From: Lentisalinibacter sp964427415
GTDB taxonomy: Bacteria > Pseudomonadota > Gammaproteobacteria > Steroidobacterales > Woeseiaceae
Direction: 5' to 3'
Length of the DNA stretch: 64,000 nt
Assembly: GCA_964427415.1 (NCBI GenBank)
Contig: CAYRUH010000020.1
Location: 1 to 64,000, forward strand
In this document: one piece after another, positions 54,686 to 62,257 of the stretch
How the letters are laid out: the number at the start of each line of letters is the position of its first letter
Numbering within the stretch: the stretch's first letter is position 1
The notes under the pieces: generated by a model
The model's input: the letters and a program-made list of their open reading frames with translations, nothing else
Databases searched by the model: none
Told to the model about the DNA's origin: nothing
Position numbers and translations under genes: made by a program

Positions 54686-56256
54686 GAGCGTCCCTCCCGT
54701 TTCAGTATCTCGGCCGCGGCATTGCGGCCCGCCGCGCCGGTGATGCTGCCGCCCGGGTGCGCGCCGGCGCCGCAGAGGTAGAGCCCTTCCACCGGCAGCG
54801 CATACTGCGCGGCGCCGGGCACGGGCCGGGTGAACAGGAACTGATCCAGCGCGAGTTCCCCGTGGTGCCAGTGGCCTCCGCCCATGCGGTAGAGGCGCTC
54901 GATGTCCGCCGGGCTCAGCAGTTCCGCCGCAACGATACGGTCACGCAGTCCCGGCGCGTACGCGGCGATGGTATCGATCACCAGATCGCGGAACAGGCCG
55001 TTCTGCGCCTCGTCCCAGCCGCCGTCGAGCCGGTAGGGGGCATATTGCACCACGGCCGACAGGACGTGCCTGTCCGGCGGCGCCAGGGACGGGTCACCGA
55101 CGCTGGGAATCGTGATCTCGATGACCGGCTCCGCCGACCACTGCCCGTACTTTGCCGGATTGAATGCGCGCTCGACGTAGTCCATGTCCGGTGCGATGAC
55201 GAGCCGACCTTCCAGTGCGGACGGATCGACGCCGGTGAATTCGGGCAGTGCGTCGAGCGCGAGGTGCAGCTTGGCCGCATTGCCGCGCATGCGCAGGTTG
55301 CGGATGCGTCGGGTAAAGCCCGTCTCGACGTGCCGCGCCCCGAGCAACTCCAGCACCGTCGTCTTAGGGTCGGCATTGGAGACCACAGTGAGCGCGTCGA
55401 TCTCCTCCCCGTCTTCCAGTTCGACACCGATGACCCGGCCGTTATCCACCCGGATGCGTCGCACCGGGGCATCGCATCGGATGTCCGCCCCCGCAGCCCG
55501 CGCTGCGCCGGCGAAAGCCTCGCCGACGCGGCCCATGCCGCCTTTCGGCAGAGCCATCGCGCCGGGGCTGCCGTCGATTGCGCCGGTGAGCCGGTGGATG
55601 TAGGTGAGCAGGCTGTTCGGCGAGCGCGGCCCCAGATGGGTGCCGAGCACGGCGTCGAGCGCCAGCGCGCCCTGGACGAGCGGTGTGTCGAGATGCTCGT
55701 CCAGGACGTCGTAGATATTGATGGCGATCAGACGCAGGAACTCCTGCATCTCGCTGCGGCCCAGGCGGCGGATGTCGAGTCCGAGCCTGCCGAGCGTCAT
55801 CTTGTCCGTCGTGTCGTTGTTCGCGAGCCGGGGCGGCCGGCGATTCAGATACCGGCGGAGGAGCTTCGCGAATCGCAGCATGCGTTCGCGGAATTCCCGC
55901 AGCCCGGCGCGGTCGCGCTCGGTCACGCGGCCGTCGAGTTCCGCGCCCCGGATGCGCACGTGGTGGCCGTCGGGCGAGAGGGCCGTGGTCGCCGCGGCGG
56001 CGACGGCGATCTCCAGGCCGAACCGGGCGAGCTCGAGTTCACTCGCCACCTTTGGCTGCAGCTGATAGAGCAGGTGAGCGCAGCCGGAGACCCGGAAGCC
56101 GTCGGCAAAAATCCGCGTGGCGGCGGCACCGCCGATTTCGCCGGATGCCTCCAGCACCAGCACGTCGTGTCCTGCCCGCGCGAGATAGGCGGCGCAGGCA
56201 AGGCCATTGTGCCCGGCGCCGATGACGATCACCCCGGCCGTCTTCTTCTCAGTCAT
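54682..56256 (-). CDS. PYROXD2/phytoene-desaturase-like FAD oxidoreductase (second of pair)
   Basis: 524 residues. N-terminal dinucleotide-binding motif VIVIGAGHNGLACAAYLARA, then EIGGAAATR; a hallmark in the middle is ALPKGGMGRVGEAFAGAA near residue 230, and the C-terminus LYLCGAGAHPGGSITGAAGR binds FAD. Paralogous to the next gene upstream. Likely oxidises an amine or C-C bond with FAD; no carotenoid genes are around, so a carotenoid role is unlikely. Overlaps its neighbours by 8 and 4 bp. Confidence 0.88.
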   Translation of the reverse strand: MTEKKTAGVIVIGAGHNGLACAAYLARAGHDVLVLEASGEIGGAAATRIFADGFRVSGCAHLLYQLQPKVASELELARFGLEIAVAAAATTALSPDGHHVRIRGAELDGRVTERDRAGLREFRERMLRFAKLLRRYLNRRPPRLANNDTTDKMTLGRLGLDIRRLGRSEMQEFLRLIAINIYDVLDEHLDTPLVQGALALDAVLGTHLGPRSPNSLLTYIHRLTGAIDGSPGAMALPKGGMGRVGEAFAGAARAAGADIRCDAPVRRIRVDNGRVIGVELEDGEEIDALTVVSNADPKTTVLELLGARHVETGFTRRIRNLRMRGNAAKLHLALDALPEFTGVDPSALEGRLVIAPDMDYVERAFNPAKYGQWSAEPVIEITIPSVGDPSLAPPDRHVLSAVVQYAPYRLDGGWDEAQNGLFRDLVIDTIAAYAPGLRDRIVAAELLSPADIERLYRMGGGHWHHGELALDQFLFTRPVPGAAQYALPVEGLYLCGAGAHPGGSITGAAGRNAAAEILKREGRS

Positions 56257-57865
56257 CGCCGAAGTTCTCCGGTACTGTCGAGGGCTTCCTGATGTCGCGC
56301 AGGATCTCCCGTGCCGCGTTGGCCCCCGGCGCGGCCATCACGCCGCCGCCGGGGTGGGTGCTGGAGGAACACATGTAGAGCCCCTTCACCGGACCGCGGT
56401 ATTGCGCGAAGCCGGGCACGGGACGGTTGAACAGCAGCTGGTCCATGGTGAGTTCGCCCTGGAAGATGTTGCCCTCGGTGAGGCCGACCTCGGCTTCGAG
56501 TTCCCGCGGCGTGCGGATCTCGACGTGCAGGATCAGGTCCTTGAAATCAGGGCTGTACTCGGCGATCTGGTCGATGACCGTCTGGCCGAAGGCGTCGCGG
56601 TCGGCGTCGGTCCACTCGCCGGTGTCGAGCTCCGGCGGACAGTACTGCACGAAGCAGCTCATGAAGTGCTTGCCCGGCGGCGCCATGGTCGGGTCGGTCA
56701 CCGTCGGTATCACCAGGTCGATGTACGGATCCTTCGACCAGGTCTTCGCCTTCCAGTCGTCATAGGCACGCTCCATGCGCCCGAGCGAGTCGATGAAGTG
56801 CATGTCCGCGTTCATGAGCTGGCTCGATTCCGGCAGCGGGGGGAAGGTGGGCAGGCCGTCCAGCGCGATGTTGAGCTTGCCGGAGGAGCCGCGGATGTGG
56901 AAATTCTCCACCCGGCGCACGAAGTCATCGTCGAGGTCGCTGCGCTCCATTACGTTGAGGAAGGTCCGCTTGACGTCGAGATTCGACACGACCCGGTGAG
57001 CCCGGATCTCGTCGCCGTTAGCCAGTGCCACGCCCTGTACCCGGCCGTCCCGAACGACGATACGGCTCACCTCGGCATTAGTGCGGATCTCGCCCCCGAA
57101 CGCGCGCAGCGCGCCGGCGATGGCGTTGCTGACGGCGCCCATGCCGCCCCGTGCGAATCCCCACGCCCCGATGTTGCCGTCCACCTCGCCCATGTAATGA
57201 TGCAGCAGCACATAGGCGGTTCCCGGCGAGTACGGTCCGAGCGCCGTGCCGATGATTCCGCTGCCCGCGAGGTGGGCCTTGATGACATCCGTCTCGAAGA
57301 ACTCCTCGAGATACTCACCGATGCTCATGGTCCAGAAGCGGATGGTGTCGTAGATGGCCTCTTCCTCCATCTCGAGCAGCCGGCCGCCGATCAGGGCGAG
57401 TTCGCGCAGGTCGCGGGGGCGGAAAGAGGTGGGGTCCGGCGGCGTCCTCAGCAGGAAATCGCGGATGAAGCGGGTCTGGCGCATCACCTCGGCGGAATAA
57501 CGCTGATAGGCATCCGCGTCGCGTTTGGAATGGCGCGCCAGCTCCCGGTGGGCCACTTCTTGGTCCCAGTAGCTGCCGAGATAGTCGCCGTTCCGGGTGA
57601 ACGTGACGCTGCCGCCGTATGGGGTGACCTGAAGGCCATGCCGGGACAGATCCAGCGCCCTGTAGATCTCGGGCCGCAGCAGGCTGCACACATAGGAGCA
57701 GTTGGAGTAGATCCAGTCGTCGTACAGATTGCGGCTCACCGCGGCGCCGCCGATGTAGTCGTTCTTCTCGACGACTATGACGTCGAGGCCGGCTTTCGCC
57801 AGGAAGGCCGCGGTGGTCAGACCGTTGTGGCCTGCGCCGACGACGATGGCATCGTAAGTCTTCAA
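56249..57865 (-). CDS. PYROXD2/phytoene-desaturase-like FAD oxidoreductase (first of pair)
   Basis: 538 residues from TTG 57865; AGGGCAAAC precedes it and no in-frame ATG is nearby. FAD motif AIVVGAGHNGLTTAAFLAKA, then DYIGGAAVSR; central AWGFARGGMGAVSNAIAGAL and C-terminal LYMCSSSTHPGGGVMAAPGA. Same domain plan as the downstream paralogue, perhaps forming a heterodimer. Substrate unknown; the operon context suggests an amine. Confidence 0.88.
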   Translation of the reverse strand: MKTYDAIVVGAGHNGLTTAAFLAKAGLDVIVVEKNDYIGGAAVSRNLYDDWIYSNCSYVCSLLRPEIYRALDLSRHGLQVTPYGGSVTFTRNGDYLGSYWDQEVAHRELARHSKRDADAYQRYSAEVMRQTRFIRDFLLRTPPDPTSFRPRDLRELALIGGRLLEMEEEAIYDTIRFWTMSIGEYLEEFFETDVIKAHLAGSGIIGTALGPYSPGTAYVLLHHYMGEVDGNIGAWGFARGGMGAVSNAIAGALRAFGGEIRTNAEVSRIVVRDGRVQGVALANGDEIRAHRVVSNLDVKRTFLNVMERSDLDDDFVRRVENFHIRGSSGKLNIALDGLPTFPPLPESSQLMNADMHFIDSLGRMERAYDDWKAKTWSKDPYIDLVIPTVTDPTMAPPGKHFMSCFVQYCPPELDTGEWTDADRDAFGQTVIDQIAEYSPDFKDLILHVEIRTPRELEAEVGLTEGNIFQGELTMDQLLFNRPVPGFAQYRGPVKGLYMCSSSTHPGGGVMAAPGANAAREILRDIRKPSTVPENFGDD

Positions 57866-57902
57866 GTTTGCCCTGCCCCGTCCGGTGCGCCCTGCGCCCG
57901 GT

Positions 57903-59297
57903 TCATGAAATAACCGCCACGGGCTGCAGGCGCGAGGCCTTGCGGAAGAAGGCGAGTGTCATCAGCGTGGCGGAGACGGCGACACCGCCCGTCATGCCCC
58001 ACCACAGGCCCACGCCGCCCAGCCCGAAGGCGAAGCACGCCACCGTGCCGCTGCCGAGCCCGAGCAGCCAGTAGCCCAGCACCGCGTAGAGCATCGGCGT
58101 GCGGGTGTCGCCCAGTCCGCGCATGGCATTGGCGGCGATGATCTGCAGCCCGATCAGGAGCTGAAACAGGCCCGCTGCGACGGCGAAAGACACCGCCTGC
58201 TCGCGCACCGCGACCGTGTCCGCCTGCGCCGGGTCGAGGAACAGCCCGACGACGGCCTCCGGCAGGAACCAGAGCACCATCGCGGCGAGGCCGAGTACCG
58301 CCAGTCCCATGCGCAGCGTGATGGCCGCCGCCTGACGCGCCGCCGGCGGACTGCCCTTGCCGGTGCCGAATGCGACGCGCACCCGGGCTGCATCGCCCAG
58401 GCCGGCCGCGATGCTGAGGGAGACGTAGACCACTGTGTAGACGATCTGCTGCGCCGCCAGCTGGACGGCGCCCAGCAACCCGACCAGCACCGCGGCGACC
58501 GTGAACATGCCGCCGGAGAGCAGCTGGGCTCCCGCCACCGGCAGCCCGAGGGAGACGAGCTGGCCGGCCAGCGGCGGATCCGGACGCCCGGCCGCGTTCC
58601 ACCAGCGTATTTGCAGCCCGTCCTGTCCGCCGACATGGATGGCCAGCGCGACGAACATGAGCCAGCTGACGATGGTCGTGCCCAGCCCGGCACCGAACAC
58701 GCCGAGTGCGGGGAAACCGAGATGGCCGAACACCAGGGTATAGTTCAGCCCGGCGTTCAGTATCAGTGCGGCGACCGACAGGACAAAGATCACCATCGGC
58801 TTCTCGACGGCGATGACGTAATTCCTGAGCACCGTGAACCACAGGATAGGCAGGACGGCGAACGTGAGCGCGTAGGTATACGGTGCGACGGCCGCCACCA
58901 CCCGCTGATCCTGGCCGGCCAGCCCCAGTAGCGGAGCGAGGCACCAGGTGGCGACCATCACCGGCAGCGAGAACAGGGTGGCGACGAGCAGGCCCTGCTC
59001 GACCACCCGTCCCGCCGTCCGCGTATCCCCGCGACCGCGTGCCTGCGCGACCAGTACGGCGACCATCGAGACCGTGCCCATGCCGATCAGCAGCAAAACG
59101 TAGAACCAGTCGCCCGCGAGCCCCACCGCGGCCAGCTCGATACTGCCGAGCTGGCCGACGATGATCATGTCGATGATCAGCATCGCCATCTCGACCAGGT
59201 AGGCGGCGATCAGCGGTCCGCTGATCGCCGCGAGGCTCGCCCGCTCGCCCGCCCGGGTCGGCAGCCAGTAGTTCCCTCGGCCGGATTCCGACTTCAT
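57903..59297 (-). CDS. MATE-family efflux transporter
   Basis: 464 residues with 12 hydrophobic segments. MATE family: N-terminal ISGPLIAAYLVEMAMLIIDM and IIVGQLGSIELAAVGLAGDW; a second repeat with SLGLPVAGAQLLSGG and later MRGLGDTRTPMLYAV. Na+ or H+-coupled export of cationic organic compounds. Inside the catabolic operon it may export a toxic amine or intermediate, or its inclusion may be incidental. Confidence 0.92.
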   Translation of the reverse strand: MKSESGRGNYWLPTRAGERASLAAISGPLIAAYLVEMAMLIIDMIIVGQLGSIELAAVGLAGDWFYVLLLIGMGTVSMVAVLVAQARGRGDTRTAGRVVEQGLLVATLFSLPVMVATWCLAPLLGLAGQDQRVVAAVAPYTYALTFAVLPILWFTVLRNYVIAVEKPMVIFVLSVAALILNAGLNYTLVFGHLGFPALGVFGAGLGTTIVSWLMFVALAIHVGGQDGLQIRWWNAAGRPDPPLAGQLVSLGLPVAGAQLLSGGMFTVAAVLVGLLGAVQLAAQQIVYTVVYVSLSIAAGLGDAARVRVAFGTGKGSPPAARQAAAITLRMGLAVLGLAAMVLWFLPEAVVGLFLDPAQADTVAVREQAVSFAVAAGLFQLLIGLQIIAANAMRGLGDTRTPMLYAVLGYWLLGLGSGTVACFAFGLGGVGLWWGMTGGVAVSATLMTLAFFRKASRLQPVAVIS

Positions 59298-59321
59298 CTT
59301 CCGGCTCCCCGGGCGCGTCGC

Positions 59322-60698
59322 TCAGACGTTCCTCAGATACCATTGGTAATCACGATCGGTGATCTCGTTGTGGATGCGCTGGCTCTCGACCCGGCGCGCA
59401 TGCTCGTAGACCCGGCAGTATTCGTCGCCCAGGTAGTCACGCAGAAAGCGGCTGGCGCCGAAGCGCGCCAGTGCCGCTTCCCAGCGTATCGGCAGGGTCG
59501 CCTCGGGTTCGATGCTCTCACCCTCGGCCACCATCGGTCCCGGCTCGATGCCGTGGCTGATGCCGTGGTGGATGCCGGCGAGCACCGCGGCGGCCACCAG
59601 GTAGGGGTTGGCGTCGGCACCGGCGGTGCGGTGCTCGATGCGCAGGTTGTTCGGGCCCGAGAGCGGGATGCGGATGGAGACTCCGCGATGGTTCGCGCCC
59701 CAGTTCGGCGTGACCGGAGCGAAGAAATCCGGCCGCAGCCGGCGGTAGGAATTGGCGTTCGGCGCGAAGATGGCCATGGCGTCCGCCATTGTCTCCTGCA
59801 GACCGCCGACCGCATGGTGCAGCGCCGCGTCGAAGGGCGGTTCGGCGGCCGCAGGCTCGCCGCCGGAGAAGAAATTGCTGCCGTCCTCGCGCAGCAGGCT
59901 CACGTGCAGGTGCAGGCCGTTGCCGGTGTATTCGGCGAAGGGCTTTGCCATGAAGCAGGCCGCGGTGCCGTGGCGCCGGGCCACGGCGCGGACGACGCGT
60001 TTCAGCAATACCGCATGATCGCAGGCCGCGAGCGGATCGGCCACGTGCTGCAGGTTCACCTCGAACTGGCCCGGCGCGAACTCCGAGATGGTCGTGCCCA
60101 CCGGCAGGGACTGTGCCTCGCACACCGCCATCAGTTCGTCCAGGAACTCCTCGATGTCCCAGAGATCCTGCGGGTGGTAGACCTGCTCGCCGCGCTGGCC
60201 GTGGCCGGTGCCGAAGATGGCGGGCATGCGCGGCGCGACACCGGTGTGCGCGGCGTCGAGCAGGTAGAACTCGAGTTCGACCGCCATGACGGCGGTGAGT
60301 CCCATCTCCGCGAGCGGGCTCGCGGCGCGTGCCAGCACGTGACGCGGGTCGGCGAAATAGGGGCCGCCGTCGCGTGCGTACAGTGAGAACAGGACCTGGG
60401 CGCAGTCGCGCCGGGCCCAGGGTATCGGCGCCAGCGTGTCGGGGATCGGCCGGGCGTAGGCGTCCGGGTCGCCGTCGTCGGCACCGTAGGGCAGACCGTC
60501 TATCACGGCGCCCATGGAGTCGAGCATGACGACGCTGGCGGGAATATTGAAGCCCTTGGAGAATACCTTTCCGAACTCCTCGCGCAGGATGCGTTTGCCG
60601 CGCAGCACGCCCACCATGTCGGCGATCAGCAGCTCCATCATGCCGCAATCGGGGTGCGCGGCGAGGTACTCCTCCAGCCTGCCGTCCGGTGCCGCCAT
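59322..60698 (-). CDS. Glutamine-synthetase-family ligase (PuuA-like)
   Basis: 458 residues from ATG 60698, behind a very strong Shine-Dalgarno (GGGGAGGAGGGAAG). GS-fold catalytic domain: AVELEFYLLD (metal Glu), EFAPGQFEVNLQH, NGLHLHVSLLREDGSNFFSG, then NSYRRLRPDFFAP and NNLRIEHRTAGADANPYL. Shorter N-terminal beta-grasp than true GlnA and no adenylylation site recognised. Resembles gamma-glutamylpolyamine (PuuA) or gamma-glutamyl-amine synthetases that attach glutamate to an amine. With an adjacent aldehyde dehydrogenase this recalls the Puu route. Confidence 0.9.
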   Translation of the reverse strand: MAAPDGRLEEYLAAHPDCGMMELLIADMVGVLRGKRILREEFGKVFSKGFNIPASVVMLDSMGAVIDGLPYGADDGDPDAYARPIPDTLAPIPWARRDCAQVLFSLYARDGGPYFADPRHVLARAASPLAEMGLTAVMAVELEFYLLDAAHTGVAPRMPAIFGTGHGQRGEQVYHPQDLWDIEEFLDELMAVCEAQSLPVGTTISEFAPGQFEVNLQHVADPLAACDHAVLLKRVVRAVARRHGTAACFMAKPFAEYTGNGLHLHVSLLREDGSNFFSGGEPAAAEPPFDAALHHAVGGLQETMADAMAIFAPNANSYRRLRPDFFAPVTPNWGANHRGVSIRIPLSGPNNLRIEHRTAGADANPYLVAAAVLAGIHHGISHGIEPGPMVAEGESIEPEATLPIRWEAALARFGASRFLRDYLGDEYCRVYEHARRVESQRIHNEITDRDYQWYLRNV

Positions 60699-60736
60699 CT
60701 TCCCTCCTCCCCTGCGTCCGGTTGCCGGCGCCCGCT

Positions 60737-62257
60737 TCAGGCGAGGCTGATCCAGGCCGATTTGGTCTGGGTGTATTCCAGCAGGCTGTCGAAGCACTTG
60801 TCGCGGGCGTTGCCGGACTGCTTGTAGCCGCCGAACGGCTGGGTCATGTCCGCCTCGTCGTAGGTATTCACCCAGATGATGCCGGCCTCGAATTCCCGGA
60901 TGAAGCGGTGGGCGGTGCGTATGTCCCGCGTCCAGATGCTGGCGGCAAGGCCGTAGATGGTGTCGTTGGCGATGCGGATGGCCTCGTCGGCGCCGTCGAA
61001 GGGGATGACGCTGGCCACGGGCCCGAAGATCTCCTCGCGGGCGATGGTCATATCGTTGTTGACGTCGACGAACAGCGTGGGATCCACGTAGGCGCCTTTG
61101 GGGTACTGCTCTGAAGCGGTGCCGCCGAACAGCAGCTTCGCGCCCTCTTTCCTGCCCGTCTCGATCATCCCGAGCACCCGCTTCTGATCCTGATGCGTGA
61201 CCAGCGGGCCGAGATTGGTGGCGGGGTCCAGCGGATCGCCCGCCCGGTAGGCGTCCTTGCCCTCGGCGACGAAGCGCTCCACGAAATCGTCGTAGATCCT
61301 GCGGTCCACCATGATCCGCGAGCCGGCGTTGCACACCTCGCCCATGTTGGCGTAGATGGCGTGGTAGGCGGTCTCCACCGCCCGGCCGAGATCGGGCAGA
61401 TCGTCCATGAACACCTGCGGGGACTTGCCGCCGCACTCGAGGCCGACCTTTTTCATGTTCGACTGGCCGGCGTACTGCAGGATGAGCTTGCCGACCGCGG
61501 TGGAACCGGTGAAGGAGATCTTGGCCACGTCGTTGTGCAGCGCCAGCGCCTTGCCGGCGATCTCCCCCATGCCGTTGACCACGTTGAATACCCCCGGCGG
61601 CCCCCCGGCCTCGACGAAGAGTTCGGCGATGCGCAGATTGGACAGCGGCGACTGTTCGGCGGGCTTCAGGACGACCGTGTTGCCGGCCGCGAGCGCGGGT
61701 GCATACTTCCACGCCGCCATCAGCAGCGGATAGTTCCAAGGGGAGATGGCTCCCACCACGCCCAGCGGCTCGCGCAGCACGAGGTTCATGGCGTCGCTGG
61801 CCGTATTGGTGATGGCGCCCTCGATCTTGTCGATGCTCTCGCTCATGAAGCGGATGGTGTCGGCCACCAGCGGCACGTCCACGGACAGCATGTCGGCGAT
61901 GGGCTTGCCCATGTCCAGCGTGTCCATGAGCGACAGTTCCCCGGCATGCTCCTCGACGAGATCGGCGAAGCGATACAGGACGGCCATGCGCTTGCGCGGC
62001 GCCATCTTCGACCACACGCCGGAGCGGAACGCGGCCCTGGCCGCGGCGACCGCGGCATCGATGTCCTTCGCCGTCCCCTCGGCCATCTCGGCGAGCACCT
62101 CGCCGGTGGCCGGGTTCACGGTCTCGAAACGCCCGCCGTCGATGGCGTCCACGAATTCTCCGTTGATGAACAGGCGGGTCTCCAGGCGCTGCTTCAGCCG
62201 GTCCGCCGCCTGATGCCAGCGCGGGGCGTCGTACTCTGCCAGTGCTTCCAGTGTCAT
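60737..62257 (-). CDS. Aldehyde dehydrogenase (PuuC-like)
   Basis: 506 residues from ATG 62257 (AGAGAGGCAAACAGC upstream). NAD(P)+-dependent ALDH: ISPWNYPLLMAAWK, FTGSTAVGKLI, catalytic Glu in LECGGKSPQVF and catalytic Cys in ANMGEVCNAGSRIMVDR, with REEIFGPVASVIPF and PFGGYKQSGNARDK. Similar in layout to gamma-glutamyl-gamma-aminobutyraldehyde dehydrogenase PuuC. Start overlaps the stop of the upstream gene (ATGA). Confidence 0.93.
   Translation of the reverse strand: MTLEALAEYDAPRWHQAADRLKQRLETRLFINGEFVDAIDGGRFETVNPATGEVLAEMAEGTAKDIDAAVAAARAAFRSGVWSKMAPRKRMAVLYRFADLVEEHAGELSLMDTLDMGKPIADMLSVDVPLVADTIRFMSESIDKIEGAITNTASDAMNLVLREPLGVVGAISPWNYPLLMAAWKYAPALAAGNTVVLKPAEQSPLSNLRIAELFVEAGGPPGVFNVVNGMGEIAGKALALHNDVAKISFTGSTAVGKLILQYAGQSNMKKVGLECGGKSPQVFMDDLPDLGRAVETAYHAIYANMGEVCNAGSRIMVDRRIYDDFVERFVAEGKDAYRAGDPLDPATNLGPLVTHQDQKRVLGMIETGRKEGAKLLFGGTASEQYPKGAYVDPTLFVDVNNDMTIAREEIFGPVASVIPFDGADEAIRIANDTIYGLAASIWTRDIRTAHRFIREFEAGIIWVNTYDEADMTQPFGGYKQSGNARDKCFDSLLEYTQTKSAWISLA

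Noticed and set aside
54682..57865. Carotenoid biosynthesis suggested by two phytoene-desaturase-like genes
   Set aside because: No crtB, crtE or crtY in view and the proteins fit the PYROXD2-like group; operon partners point to amine catabolism.
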